Part shown: positions 1 through 7,105 of the stretch, in pieces
How the letters are laid out: each line of letters starts with the position of its first letter
Numbering within the stretch: the stretch's first letter is position 1
Origin: Alteromonadaceae bacterium
GTDB taxonomy: Bacteria > Pseudomonadota > Gammaproteobacteria > Pseudomonadales > Oleiphilaceae
DNA: 14,286 bases
Assembly: GCA_013393545.1 (NCBI GenBank)
Contig: JABXHG010000248.1
Coordinates: 1-14,286, forward strand
Direction of reading: 5' to 3'
Made by a program: the position numbers and the translations under genes
The notes under the pieces: generated by a model
What the model was told of the DNA's origin: nothing
What the model saw: the letters and a program-made list of their open reading frames with translations, nothing else
Database searches by the model: none

Positions 1-5
1 TGTGA

Positions 6-170
6 ACTCATTCCATGCGAAAGACCCGCAGCTATCCCCTTTATAAGACTACAAACGACATCGCCAGGGTCATGAATCTGCTACTTCATCGCGCTGAAGC
101 TTTGACTCTTCGTTATATTTGCATTACTCAGGAAGATGTGGACAGAGATTTTGTAGAGCTGGAGTTATAA
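6..170 (+). pseudogene. C-terminal remnant of a tyrosine recombinase
   Basis: An open frame of 54 codons, ending in TAA at 168-170, encodes the last part of a tyrosine recombinase catalytic domain. It shows HSMRKTR (box II His-x-x-Arg), then a LLLHR segment where LLGH is usual, then LTLRYI, whose Tyr (codon 114-116) fits the DNA-cleaving nucleophile. The tail (QEDVDRDF) resembles stand-alone phage-type integrases rather than the integron integrase IntI. An in-frame TGA at 3-5 sits where a Gly codon (GGA) would be expected before THS, so the copy is probably dead. The window edge prevents seeing the rest. The stop lies only 12 bases before the left end of the insertion sequence. Confidence 0.6.
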
Positions 171-182
171 GGGGGCAAAAGC

Positions 183-212
183 CGAGAGTGTAAAAATATC
201 TGTGTAAATGGC
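183..212 (+). repeat. Left terminal inverted repeat of the IS256-family element
   Basis: This 30-bp end begins CGAGAGTGTAAAA and finishes TGTGTAAATGGC. It pairs with 1461-1490 at 25 of 30 positions. The first possible ATG of the transposase frame (208) lies inside it, which is one reason to prefer the downstream start at 244. Confidence 0.85.
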
Positions 213-243
213 ATTCTTACCAATATCGCAGAAGGATATCAGA

Positions 244-1449
244 ATGCCAATATCAGACAAACTCATCGATCAGCTGCTTGATGGCTGTGACTCGCCAGAA
301 GACATTTTAGGTGAAGCCGGGCTGCTCAAGCAGCTTACCAAGAAAGTCGCTGAACGCGCTTTAGAAGCCGAGATGCAAGCCCATTTAGGCTACGCCCCAA
401 ATGATGCGACCGGCAATAACAGCGGTAACTCCCGCAACGGTAAAACCAAGAAGGCTGTTCGTAGCACCAACGGTGACGTCGAGCTGGATATTCCCCGTGA
501 TCGCAATGGTAGCTTTGAGCCTAAACTGGTTCGCAAAGGTGAACGCCAGCTTAACGGATTCGATGAGCGCATCGTCGCGCTCTATGCCAGAGGCATGACC
601 ACCCGGGATATCCAGGCTTACCTTGAAGAAGCTTACGGTGTTGAAGTATCCCCCACATTCATATCTCAGGTTACAAACGAGGTGATGGACGAAGTAAAGG
701 CCTGGCAACATCGACCACTGGCAAAGCTTTACCCGGTCGTGTACCTCGATTGCCTGGTGGTTCGCAGCCGTGACTCTGGCGTTGTTCAAAATAAGTCAGT
801 CTACCTGGCGCTTGGCATTAATACCGACGGTGAAAAAGAGCTCCTTGGCCTGTGGATGGCACAAACCGAAGGCGCTAAATTCTGGTTATCTGTGATGAAC
901 GAGCTTAAAAATCGCGGCGTCGATGATATCTTTATCGCCTGTTGCGATGGCCTGAAGGGCTTCCCCGAAGCCATTGAAGCGGTTTACCCGAAGACTCAGG
1001 TGCAGCTGTGCATTGTGCATCAAATTCGCCACTCTCTGCGTTACGTAAACTGGAAGCAACGCAAGATAATCGCAGCTGACTTAAAGCTAATTTATGGCGC
1101 TGCCACTCGCGCTGCAGCAGAGCAGGCGCTGGAAGAGTTCGCGGAAAAGTGGGATGAAGAGCATCCGACCATAAGCCGCTCATGGCGGGCAAACTGGGAA
1201 CGCTTAAGCGTATTCTTCGAATACCCGGCGGAGATACGTAAGGCTATCTACACCACCAACGCCATCGAATCGCTGAACGCGTCATTGCGTAAAATTACCA
1301 AGACTCGCCGGTCGTTCCCGAATGATGAGGCCATCATGAAGGTATTGTACTTAGCCTTGCATCAGGCATCGAAAAAGTGGACGATGCCCATACGCAACTG
1401 GAAACCGGCCATGGCGCAATTCGAGATCATGTATCAGGATCGGATTTAA
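244..1449 (+). CDS. IS256-family (Mutator-like) transposase
   Basis: This DDE transposase of 401 residues catalyses cut-and-paste or copy-out movement of the surrounding element. The start is set at the ATG at 244 because GAAGGA (231-236) lies 7 bases upstream; the frame extends to an ATG at 208, but that one overlaps the terminal repeat. With residue 1 at 244, the catalytic triad is D169 (VVYLDC), D235 (ACCDGLKGF) and E342 (TTNAIESLN). The family C-x2-H motif (CIVH) lies between the second Asp and the Glu. N-terminal motifs (AEMQAHLGY, then an NSRNGKT-like stretch) are typical of IS256 proteins. Length and motifs are complete, with no frameshift. Confidence 0.95.
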   Translation: MPISDKLIDQLLDGCDSPEDILGEAGLLKQLTKKVAERALEAEMQAHLGYAPNDATGNNSGNSRNGKTKKAVRSTNGDVELDIPRDRNGSFEPKLVRKGERQLNGFDERIVALYARGMTTRDIQAYLEEAYGVEVSPTFISQVTNEVMDEVKAWQHRPLAKLYPVVYLDCLVVRSRDSGVVQNKSVYLALGINTDGEKELLGLWMAQTEGAKFWLSVMNELKNRGVDDIFIACCDGLKGFPEAIEAVYPKTQVQLCIVHQIRHSLRYVNWKQRKIIAADLKLIYGAATRAAAEQALEEFAEKWDEEHPTISRSWRANWERLSVFFEYPAEIRKAIYTTNAIESLNASLRKITKTRRSFPNDEAIMKVLYLALHQASKKWTMPIRNWKPAMAQFEIMYQDRI

Positions 1450-1460
1450 CAGTGCAATCA

Positions 1461-1490
1461 GCCATTTACACAAAATCTTTTACAGTCTCG
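1461..1490 (-). repeat. Right terminal inverted repeat of the IS256-family element
   Basis: Read on the minus strand, this end begins CGAGACTGTAAAA and ends TGTGTAAATGGC. It matches the left end at 25 of 30 positions and lies just after the transposase stop codon. Confidence 0.85.
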
Positions 1491-1541
1491 ATTTTAAACC
1501 GTCCGTGATAACGGGGTAGAACCCAAATTTATATTTAGCAT

Positions 1542-1570
1542 GGACCAAGAACTATAATAGTTCTTGGTCC
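1542..1570. terminator. Perfect 13-bp inverted repeat with 3-base loop
   Basis: GGACCAAGAACTA is followed by TAA and then its exact reverse complement. It lies between the insertion sequence and the 3' end of the minus-strand esterase gene, about 50 bases past that gene's stop. Its position suits a transcription end for the esterase gene. Neither side carries a clear T-run, so it could equally be a decayed element end or a binding site. The inverted repeat is certain; the terminator role is a guess. Confidence 0.4.
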
Positions 1571-1621
1571 AAGTTGCCCGCTTCAAAGGAAGTGAGTAGA
1601 ACCATACAACTCATGATGACT

Positions 1622-2791
1622 TCATTTCTGGTCACCGCTTATTTTCTGCTGCAAGTTATCAAGTCGGGTTTTAAGTGCGTTATTTTCAACATTTTCTTTG
1701 TAGCTCATTGCTAACGCTTTCTTTCTCATCTCCAGAGCTTTATTTAATTTACCAGCTGCTTCATAACCATCAGCGAGGCTGTCATATCCATCAGATTTGT
1801 TTGGATAACTTTCGGTGTTACTTCTGAAAATTGAGATTGCGGTATCATAGTCCTGCTTTTCTAAAGCATTGTACCCAGCGTGATTGATAGCTTTGTAGCT
1901 TGGTTTGGCGTTATACCCATATTTTTTAGATAGGTCTTTATAGTATTGTTGTATGGCTGTAACCCCTTCCTCGATTACTGCTCCAGAAGGTCGCAGTGAA
2001 GTGATTTGCTTTTGAAACGCGAGGCTCATACCTGCTAGAGCTGTCGTATTGTGGCTCTCAGATACATCCAGATTAGTGTCGTAGCTGAACCCCTCACGAT
2101 TGCTGGTATTCAATAGTTCTTTATATCGTTCAAATGCACTAAGCATTTGCCCGCCCTCATTCCCCATATTTACGTATAGGTACTTATTTAAGTCTTCTGG
2201 TTGGCTCAAGAATTTTGCAGCATCAGAAAAAATGACTTCGCTATCCCACCAAAGGCTCGGACTGAAAGCGAAATAAGCCTGAAACATTTCGGGTCTTGAC
2301 TGCAGTGCATATACAGATAATAAGCCGCCAAGTGAGTGGCCGGAAAGGATCGCGTAATTATTTGTTCTGTAATTTGAATTTATAAAAGGTTTAAGCTCAG
2401 CCTCGATGAAATTAAGAAAGTCGTCTGCCCCGCCAGAAATGCCCCATTGATCATAGCTTTCATCATGGGTAGGTGTGAAATCCCGCGCACGGTGCGTGTT
2501 AGTTATGCCAACAATAATCATCTCCTGTGCCATTCCATCCTGACTTAGTAGATCCAATGTTCCGGCAGCATGCGCGAAGTTTCGCTGCCCATCCGTCAGA
2601 TATAAAACGGGATAAGAAGTATCGGTGTAACGTGAATAATTGTTTGGAAGATGAATAATCAATTCACGTGACTCATCCAAAACCTCAGAATCAATACTAA
2701 CTATTACTGACTCCCCCCGGACTTTAGCACTGGCTTGCATGGAGATGAATAACATTAAACATACAAAGGCAGGTAAAAACTTATATCTCAT
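1622..2791 (-). CDS. Secreted alpha/beta-hydrolase (esterase D / enterochelin esterase-like) with C-terminal TPR-like region
   Basis: This is a putative serine esterase exported to the periplasm. The ATG at 2791-2789 is preferred over the adjoining GTG at 2794 because AAGGA lies 6 bases before it. Numbered from the GTG, residues 1-23 form a signal peptide ending ASA. An esterase-D-like domain follows (about 30-265) with nucleophile elbow GHSLGG (Ser154), the usual FSPSLWWD segment and a candidate catalytic His248 in SESHNT. Residues about 300-365 form TPR-like helices (YNALEKQDYDTAI, then LADGYEAAGKLNKALEMRKKAL). The substrate is unknown; this family includes siderophore and acyl esterases. 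A diverged relative without the serine lies about 1.4 kb away on the same strand. Confidence 0.85.
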   Translation of the reverse strand: MRYKFLPAFVCLMLFISMQASAKVRGESVIVSIDSEVLDESRELIIHLPNNYSRYTDTSYPVLYLTDGQRNFAHAAGTLDLLSQDGMAQEMIIVGITNTHRARDFTPTHDESYDQWGISGGADDFLNFIEAELKPFINSNYRTNNYAILSGHSLGGLLSVYALQSRPEMFQAYFAFSPSLWWDSEVIFSDAAKFLSQPEDLNKYLYVNMGNEGGQMLSAFERYKELLNTSNREGFSYDTNLDVSESHNTTALAGMSLAFQKQITSLRPSGAVIEEGVTAIQQYYKDLSKKYGYNAKPSYKAINHAGYNALEKQDYDTAISIFRSNTESYPNKSDGYDSLADGYEAAGKLNKALEMRKKALAMSYKENVENNALKTRLDNLQQKISGDQK

Positions 2792-3081
2792 CACAATTCC
2801 TTTTTTATGGAGGCACTAGGGCATAAAGCTTACTGTGTATTGTTTTAAATCAGCGACTTGAGATTACATGGTTAATCCGTTTTGTCAAAAGCTCACTGGA
2901 AGTAGCATTGAGAGTTTTACTAATTTACGGGGTATACCTTAAACAACCCCTAAAGCAGAAGCTAAGCAAAAGACTTTATGTCCGCTTTGAACTCACAGCC
3001 GAATAGCAGACATTGGCATTCTCTATCCTACAAGGTAATGTAGTTTGCAAAGTCGAGGTAATACACCCTTAGGACTACGGA

Positions 3082-3501
3082 ATGCCAGCATCTCAGATTG
3101 TTTTAAAAGAAGAGCCACCTAATGCATCAGATTTCGCATTAATTAGAGGGTCTGTTGGTTGGGAAAATCCAGAATTACCAATTATTCAAAACAGCATAAA
3201 TTCTTCTTTATTCTGGGTTTCAGCATATCTTGGCAATCGAATGGTTGGCTGTGGCCGTTTAATTGGCGACGGCTCAATGTACTTCTATGTTCAGGATGTC
3301 ATCATTCATCCAGAACATCAGAACCTTGGCTTGGGCTCTCAAATCATGCAATCTATAAATCAGTACATTGCTGTCAATTGCCCACCTGGTTCAACAGTTG
3401 GACTACTAGCAGCAAAAGGAAAAGAAGCGTTTTATCGAAAATATGGTTTTAAACCTCGTAACGGTCAAGAATTAGGCTTGGGCATGTGCCGGTTTATTTA
3501 G
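3082..3501 (+). CDS. GNAT-family N-acetyltransferase
   Basis: This cytoplasmic acetyltransferase is expected to move an acetyl group from acetyl-CoA to an amine; its substrate cannot be told. The protein is 139 residues, a normal single-domain size. Motif A is clear: VQDVIIHPEHQ followed by QNLGLG (80-85), the pyrophosphate-binding loop, then the helix SQIMQSI. The C-terminal FYRKYGFKPR segment (about 117-126) is the usual GNAT motif B. No strong ribosome binding site precedes the ATG. It runs convergent to the VOC gene. Small GNAT proteins are common integron cassette cargo, but no clear recombination site follows this gene on its own strand. Confidence 0.85.
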   Translation: MPASQIVLKEEPPNASDFALIRGSVGWENPELPIIQNSINSSLFWVSAYLGNRMVGCGRLIGDGSMYFYVQDVIIHPEHQNLGLGSQIMQSINQYIAVNCPPGSTVGLLAAKGKEAFYRKYGFKPRNGQELGLGMCRFI

Positions 3502-3540
3502 CTATTTCCCTTAGCGGATAATCTCAGCTTTACTACTAGC

Positions 3541-3620
3541 TCCTAACGGCCTTAGAGTCCTACTCGCAGGGTGTCATAGAGCCAGAATCGGACATTAACG
3601 TCCAGCTTAATTTGTTATGC
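3541..3620 (-). other. Putative integron attC site (minus orientation), degenerate
   Basis: Read on the minus strand, it starts GCATAACAAA (R'' box at 3620-3614, overlapping the TAA stop of the VOC gene). It ends about 80 bases later with GTTAGGA after GGCC. A stop codon inside the R'' box and the GCATAACAAA start are typical of Vibrio/Shewanella-type attC sites. Pairing between the inner arms is weak, and the final base of R' departs from the GTTRRRY consensus. It contains a near-palindrome GGACGTTAATGTCC. Confidence 0.35.
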
Positions 3621-3995
3621 GCGTTTCTCAACTTTCCACGGTGGGTTCAAGCGGTTCTCACCAGCCCAATAAAGTTTGATTTTGTTACCAGATGGATCTC
3701 TTAATATTGCTTCCTTCCATAGATAGCGTTGCTCGGTAGGTTGCTGTTCAAACTGAATTCCTTTTTGACAAAGACGCTGGTAAAGCTCGTCAAGATTTTC
3801 ATGTTCGAAGTAAATTATCGAATTATTCTCGAAGTCCCCGCTTTCAAGCGATAACGAAAATGTAGAATTGCCCTCTGGACAAGAAAATCTAGCGTAATGC
3901 GGTGTATCGACGATTTGAGTAAAACCGAGAGTAAGATAAAAGCTTACGGCATCATCCATATTTTTTACTGGTAGAGTAACCTGGTTAAGTTCCAT
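3615..3995 (-). CDS. VOC-superfamily protein (glyoxalase / bleomycin-resistance fold)
   Basis: This is a single-repeat VOC protein of 126 residues that would act as a dimer in the cytoplasm. Visible motifs are the start LNQVTLPVKNMDDAVSFYLTLGF, the mid-segment IIYFEHENLDELYQRL, and the C-terminal LRDPSGNKIKLYW. In metal-dependent glyoxalases the first motif carries His and the GNxIEL motif a Glu ligand. Here those positions are Gln5 and Lys107, so it more likely binds a ligand or sequesters a compound than acts as glyoxalase I. The gene starts about 14 bases after a minus-strand GTTATAC box and ends inside GCATAAC, which fits a one-gene integron cassette. Confidence 0.8.
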   Translation of the reverse strand: MELNQVTLPVKNMDDAVSFYLTLGFTQIVDTPHYARFSCPEGNSTFSLSLESGDFENNSIIYFEHENLDELYQRLCQKGIQFEQQPTEQRYLWKEAILRDPSGNKIKLYWAGENRLNPPWKVEKRA

Positions 3996-4008
3996 TCAAC
4001 AGCCTAGC

Positions 4009-4128
4009 GTATAACGACTTATTAGAGTGAATTCTTAGTAAAACACAGAATAAAGGAGATTCAAATTTCCTACACAACCTACACCATTTTTTATAACAAA
4101 ACTTTACCAAGACGTGTGTCGGTTATGG
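4009..4128 (-). other. Putative integron attC site (minus orientation), about 120 bp
   Basis: The ends are complementary. GTATAACGAC at 4009-4018 pairs with GTCGGTTATGG at 4118-4128, giving ATAAC-GAC against GTC-GTTAT with one extra G at 4121. A second arm pairs CTTAGTAAA (4034-4042) with TTTACCAAG (4103-4111), with one non-Watson-Crick pair. The length is like the long attC sites of Vibrio. It lies between the stop of the serine-less esterase and the start of the VOC gene, as expected for consecutive minus-strand cassettes. The spacing of the inner arms is asymmetric, which lowers confidence. Confidence 0.45.
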
Positions 4129-4208
4129 TCCCTGAACCTATTATAGACAACAATTTAGTGCCGATAGCAATACAGTGTAGCTGACGGTTTTCTAGCAATG
4201 GAGTAATG

Positions 4209-5369
4209 TTAACGCCCTTTACTTGCTCTATTAAGTTCTGATTGGTATTGCTTCAGAGCGGCACTGTGTTTTTTTCTATGCCATGTTAGCTGACTCTCCG
4301 AATGCTTTACCGCATCCGTTTGAAATTTAACCGCGCTTTTAAAGTCTCCTAAGCTTGCATAAGCTTCGGCGACGTAATGGTAACTGTAAGAGTCACCTGG
4401 GTAGAGTTCTATGAGTTGTTTTAATACAGAAAGACCCTTTTCAGACTTAGACTCCATGAGGTGGTTGCCGAGATTCTGAATCGAGCGTTTAGGAGATACT
4501 TCAAATCCATATTTCTCATCAGATAGAAACTGGTAATGTGCCACTATTGCGTCAACACCTTTTTGAGAAATAGCGGAGTCAGGTGCTAAACCATTATGAA
4601 TATCATCAAACAGCGTTTCGATGCCTGTAACCGTCGACAATATAGGCAAAGACATAAAGTAATTATCGGCGAGATGCCTTTCGTGCCAGTCTAAGCTGGA
4701 AGGTGCATATTGCTGAAGCTGCTTGCTAAGCCTTACATAATCAGCCTGTTGATGGTTTTCTTTGACATTGGTGCCATAACTGAAGAGTAAAAAACGCGGC
4801 TTTTTATCAAGTTTGGACAACATCTCTTGAGCGTTTGATTGCAATCCAACAAAGTCATTTTTAAGCTCTGGACTCACGGCAATATACGCATTCATCAAAT
4901 CCGGTTTTCTGAATAATGCTGACAACACAATACTACCGTTATGCCGAAACCCGCTCATGATACGAAATCCGTTAGTGCGGTAAGTATCATCTAGTTCAGT
5001 AAACAACTTTTGCTCAAAGAAATCGAGTAGTGGCGTTGTTTCCCCGGAACTGTCAAAGAGCCTTCCCACTGGGTTACCCTGCGCCGGTGTAACAATAATC
5101 GTCTTGAGCCACGGCCATTCTCCATTATGACTCATCCAGTCATGCATCCCTCTTAGGTAGGTAGTTGCATGAGGGTGAAAGTCAAAAAGCACTGGATAAC
5201 TCCTGGAGGTTTCCTGTTGGTAACCTGATGGCAATACGACGTTAAATACCAGAGGAACTTCAAACTCGGAATGTTGAATCTTCAACTGTTTCGTCACTGA
5301 TGAAGCATGAGTAGTGAAACTGAGGAAAACGACTAATAAGCTTAACAGTATAGCGGAGGCATTCTTCAT
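4209..5369 (-). CDS. Secreted esterase-D-like protein lacking the catalytic serine, with C-terminal TPR-like region
   Basis: This is a 386-residue paralogue-type relative of the esterase at 1622-2791, with the same layout. It has a signal peptide (1-22, ending THAS), an esterase-D-like domain (about 28-255) and TPR-like helices (about 297-355, e.g. YHYVAEAYASLGDFKSAVKFQTDA cut short). The nucleophile elbow GHSLGG is replaced by GFRHNG (140-145), so the serine position is Arg142. A histidine-rich segment DWHERH remains near the catalytic His region. The frame is intact and maintained, which suggests a non-hydrolytic role such as binding, or a different chemistry. The start codon has only a weak ribosome site. 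The gene is bracketed on the minus strand by GTTATGG (5419-5413) and CCATAAC (4128-4122), exact complements. Confidence 0.75.
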   Translation of the reverse strand: MKNASAILLSLLVVFLSFTTHASSVTKQLKIQHSEFEVPLVFNVVLPSGYQQETSRSYPVLFDFHPHATTYLRGMHDWMSHNGEWPWLKTIIVTPAQGNPVGRLFDSSGETTPLLDFFEQKLFTELDDTYRTNGFRIMSGFRHNGSIVLSALFRKPDLMNAYIAVSPELKNDFVGLQSNAQEMLSKLDKKPRFLLFSYGTNVKENHQQADYVRLSKQLQQYAPSSLDWHERHLADNYFMSLPILSTVTGIETLFDDIHNGLAPDSAISQKGVDAIVAHYQFLSDEKYGFEVSPKRSIQNLGNHLMESKSEKGLSVLKQLIELYPGDSYSYHYVAEAYASLGDFKSAVKFQTDAVKHSESQLTWHRKKHSAALKQYQSELNRASKGR

Positions 5370-5412
5370 CGAACTTACACTTTAAATGTTTGTTAACTTA
5401 GAGCTAACATTA

Positions 5413-5419
5413 CCATAAC
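5413..5419 (-). other. Cassette-start R' box (GTTATGG on the minus strand)
   Basis: On the minus strand, GTCGTTATGG lies 44 bases before the esterase-like start codon. Its seven bases are the exact complement of the R'' box CCATAAC at 4128-4122 that follows the gene. In a real integron cassette these two boxes come together when the cassette is circular, so full complementarity is expected. The remainder of the preceding attC on the higher-coordinate side cannot be recognised. Confidence 0.4.
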
Positions 5420-5592
5420 GACTTTCGGATGCTAGTGAAAAACGTTCTACAGAAGCAGGTGGCCATCTAATAGCACGAAGCTGAAGATTTGCTATGAGCG
5501 AAAGGCTGACACTGATAACTCAGAACTCAGTTAGCATTTCCACATACGAACTGTTCAGTTTTTATAAAGTCATGTGCTAGCAAAGACGGGGC

Positions 5593-5620
5593 TTGTCTGT
5601 TATTAATACTAAAATATAAA
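5593..5620 (+). promoter_or_regulatory. Candidate sigma-70 promoter
   Basis: TTGTCT (5593-5598) is followed after 16 bases by TATAAA (5615-5620) in an AT-rich stretch. It would start transcription near 5627, about 55 bases before the start codon at 5683, which carries a strong ribosome binding site. This is a consensus match by eye only. Confidence 0.35.
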
Positions 5621-5682
5621 GGTGTATTACTGGGCATTAGAAAAACACCTGATATTAAATTAAATTCTCTCAAGGAGGAGAA

Positions 5683-6114
5683 ATGAAATATTTTTATGCA
5701 ATGCTTGCTTCACTTCTACTATCAAACGTGGCACTTGCCAGCGAGCTGACCGCCAAGGTTAACGAATATTTTGAAGCCCAAAAAGCCGTAGAGCATAAAG
5801 ACTCAAAGGAAAGTGATGTTAATAACTTACTGGCCTTGCTTACTAAAGACGCAACGTTCGAACATCCCAGGTTTGATGCCATTCTATCCAAAAATGAATA
5901 TAAAGAAGGCCTCCTTAACTACTTAGGAAGTTATGGTGAGTGCGATATCCAGATAAAGAATGTTATTGAAGGACTTAATGCGGTCACCGTCGAATATTTG
6001 CACCCCTGCACTGATAAAGAGGGTAATTCAGATCCTGAAAAGAACAAAGAGGCATTGGTTACTTTGTTCGAATTTAAAAGTAAAAAGATAAACCTAATTA
6101 AGCATTACTTCTAA
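5683..6114 (+). CDS. Small exported NTF2/SnoaL-like protein
   Basis: This 143-residue protein has an N-terminal signal peptide (MKYFYAMLASLLLSNVALA, about 1-19) and so is probably periplasmic. The mature part has a cone-like NTF2/SnoaL pattern: an opening helix (TAKVNEYFEAQKAV), LLALLTKDATFEHPRFDAILSKNEYKEGL (quoted here in part as a motif region, about 48-76), then alternating strands ending LVTLFEFKSKKINLIKHYF (125-143). Two cysteines (about positions 87 and 108) could form a disulfide. It has a strong ribosome site, AAGGAGG, just before the ATG. The family gives no specific reaction; the fold assignment is an inference from the sequence pattern. Confidence 0.65.
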   Translation: MKYFYAMLASLLLSNVALASELTAKVNEYFEAQKAVEHKDSKESDVNNLLALLTKDATFEHPRFDAILSKNEYKEGLLNYLGSYGECDIQIKNVIEGLNAVTVEYLHPCTDKEGNSDPEKNKEALVTLFEFKSKKINLIKHYF

Positions 6115-6191
6115 TCCGAAAATTAGTAGTCTTAATCAACCTGTAGGGATCTAAACAGCCACTACAATAATTATTGGCCCGAGACATTTTA

Positions 6192-6962
6192 ATGCACACG
6201 ACCTCGACACCAAGAACGCCGCCTGAGATTAAACCCCGGTTTCAAGATTCATCTTTTTTCTCACGCTTAGCCGTTTTCATTACTGTCGTAGTATTTTCTG
6301 GATTTATTCTTAATGGTGTCGTCAACCATGAACAGTTTGGACGATTCACTTTATGGATAGGGTTACATGGAGCATGCAGTGCTGCCTGGTACCTGTTACT
6401 TATTAATCAGTTAAGGCTTTCCAAAACTGGTCGTATGGAAGCACATAGACGTATGGGAAAGCTCAGTGTCGTGCTGGTGATAGGTATCTTGTCGACTGGT
6501 GTAATGATGGTGCTGGGACTATACGACTACCTAGTTAGTATTGGTGCTTTTGAGCCTTCCGATGCAAGCGCTCGAGCACGAGCAGGAGGCTTGATAGGCG
6601 GTACCTTTTTGCAGTGGACCATATTTGCAACTTTATACATTTTGGGTTTGCTTAATGTCCGTAATCCAACACACCACAAACGATTTATGTTGGCCTCTGC
6701 TATACAAATGATGCCCGAAAGCCTGTCTCGTATTACTCATGTGCTGGGGCTGCCGGGTTACGGGATGCTGATCATTATGTTTTTGGTTTACTTATCGATT
6801 ATGGTGTATGACTGGAGAACGGACCGCCGCTTTCACTGGAGTACCCTCATTTCTCTTGCACTGTTTATCCTATTGGCAATCTCAATTTACACAGTTTTCC
6901 GCTCACAGCTCTGGGGAGATTGGGTAGTTAACATATTAAGCTCAACTTGCTTGCTAGGGTAA
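6192..6962 (+). CDS. Six-helix integral membrane protein with conserved-looking histidines
   Basis: The frame opens at a TTG at 6174, but the ATG at 6192 is a better start, giving 256 residues; neither has a good ribosome site. Hydrophobic segments lie at about 26-44, 54-72, 92-112, 135-155, 188-206 and 218-236. Histidines sit at helix edges: His59 (GLHG), His85 (AHRRMGKL), His161/162 (PTHHKRF) and His183 (RITHVLG). That pattern recalls haem-binding or DUF2306-like membrane proteins. The resemblance is general and the function is unknown. It follows the exported NTF2-like gene by 77 bases and may be cotranscribed. Confidence 0.7.
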   Translation: MHTTSTPRTPPEIKPRFQDSSFFSRLAVFITVVVFSGFILNGVVNHEQFGRFTLWIGLHGACSAAWYLLLINQLRLSKTGRMEAHRRMGKLSVVLVIGILSTGVMMVLGLYDYLVSIGAFEPSDASARARAGGLIGGTFLQWTIFATLYILGLLNVRNPTHHKRFMLASAIQMMPESLSRITHVLGLPGYGMLIIMFLVYLSIMVYDWRTDRRFHWSTLISLALFILLAISIYTVFRSQLWGDWVVNILSSTCLLG

Positions 6963-7065
6963 TACTAGAAGGCCAACCATCCTAGTAGCTTAGTGCGCAG
7001 GAACTGAACTCATGCGGTCTCTACTGAGAACCATCAGATCCACTTTTGGACATAATTGTCAGTCT

Positions 7066-7072
7066 GTTATGA
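7066..7072 (-). other. Possible cassette R'' box after the Abi gene (TCATAAC on the minus strand)
   Basis: On the minus strand, GCTCATAACAGACTGAC follows the stop of the Abi_C gene. TCATAAC matches 6 of 7 the complement of a GTTATAA box (7989-7983, minus strand) that precedes the same gene. An arm CAGACTGAC can pair with GTTCAGTTCCTG about 55 bases further on, but no proper closing R' box follows. Treat it as a weak cassette signal. Confidence 0.25.
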
Positions 7073-7105
7073 GCGATAACTTGTTGTTCTCAGTCTTCTA
7101 AAAGT

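Larger units (their letters stand above)
183..1490 (+). mobile_element. Complete IS256-family insertion sequence
   Basis: A single transposase gene is bounded by imperfect terminal inverted repeats. The left end at 183-212 and the reverse complement of the right end at 1461-1490 agree at 25 of 30 positions, sharing TGTAAAA and TGTGTAAATGGC. The element is about 1.3 kb, normal for the family. IS256 elements usually leave 8-9 bp target duplications, but the flanks here (GCAAAAGC on the left, ATTTTAAA on the right) do not match. That suggests rearrangement or deletion next to one end after insertion. The transposase frame is intact, so the element may be active. Confidence 0.9.
5370..5682. other. 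Intergenic region between divergent genes
   Basis: This 313-bp gap separates the minus-strand esterase-like gene from the plus-strand exported protein. It contains the cassette-start box at 5413-5419 and an imperfect CTTTCG/CGAAAG pairing across the first half. It also holds the candidate promoter for the plus-strand gene near its right end. No additional coding frame is supported. Confidence 0.5.

Noticed and set aside
6..170. Reading the recombinase remnant as an integron integrase (IntI), which would complete the integron.
   Set aside because: The HSMRKTR...LTLRYI...QEDVD pattern matches stand-alone phage-type integrases. The C-terminal features expected of IntI are absent.
385..1192. Open frames on the minus strand and in other frames across the transposase gene.
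   Set aside because: They overlap an intact transposase with full DDE motifs and show no ribosome sites or recognisable domains.
2980..3017. The inverted pair ATGTCCGCT...AGCAGACAT before the GNAT gene, and a similar ATGTCCGATT motif near 3580, considered as a dispersed repeat family.
   Set aside because: Similarity is limited to about 8 bases. Without genome-wide counts it cannot be separated from chance.
6111..6126. A CTAAT/ATTAG hairpin at the stop codon of the exported NTF2-like gene, considered as a terminator.
   Set aside because: The stem is only 5 A/T-rich base pairs and no T-run follows.
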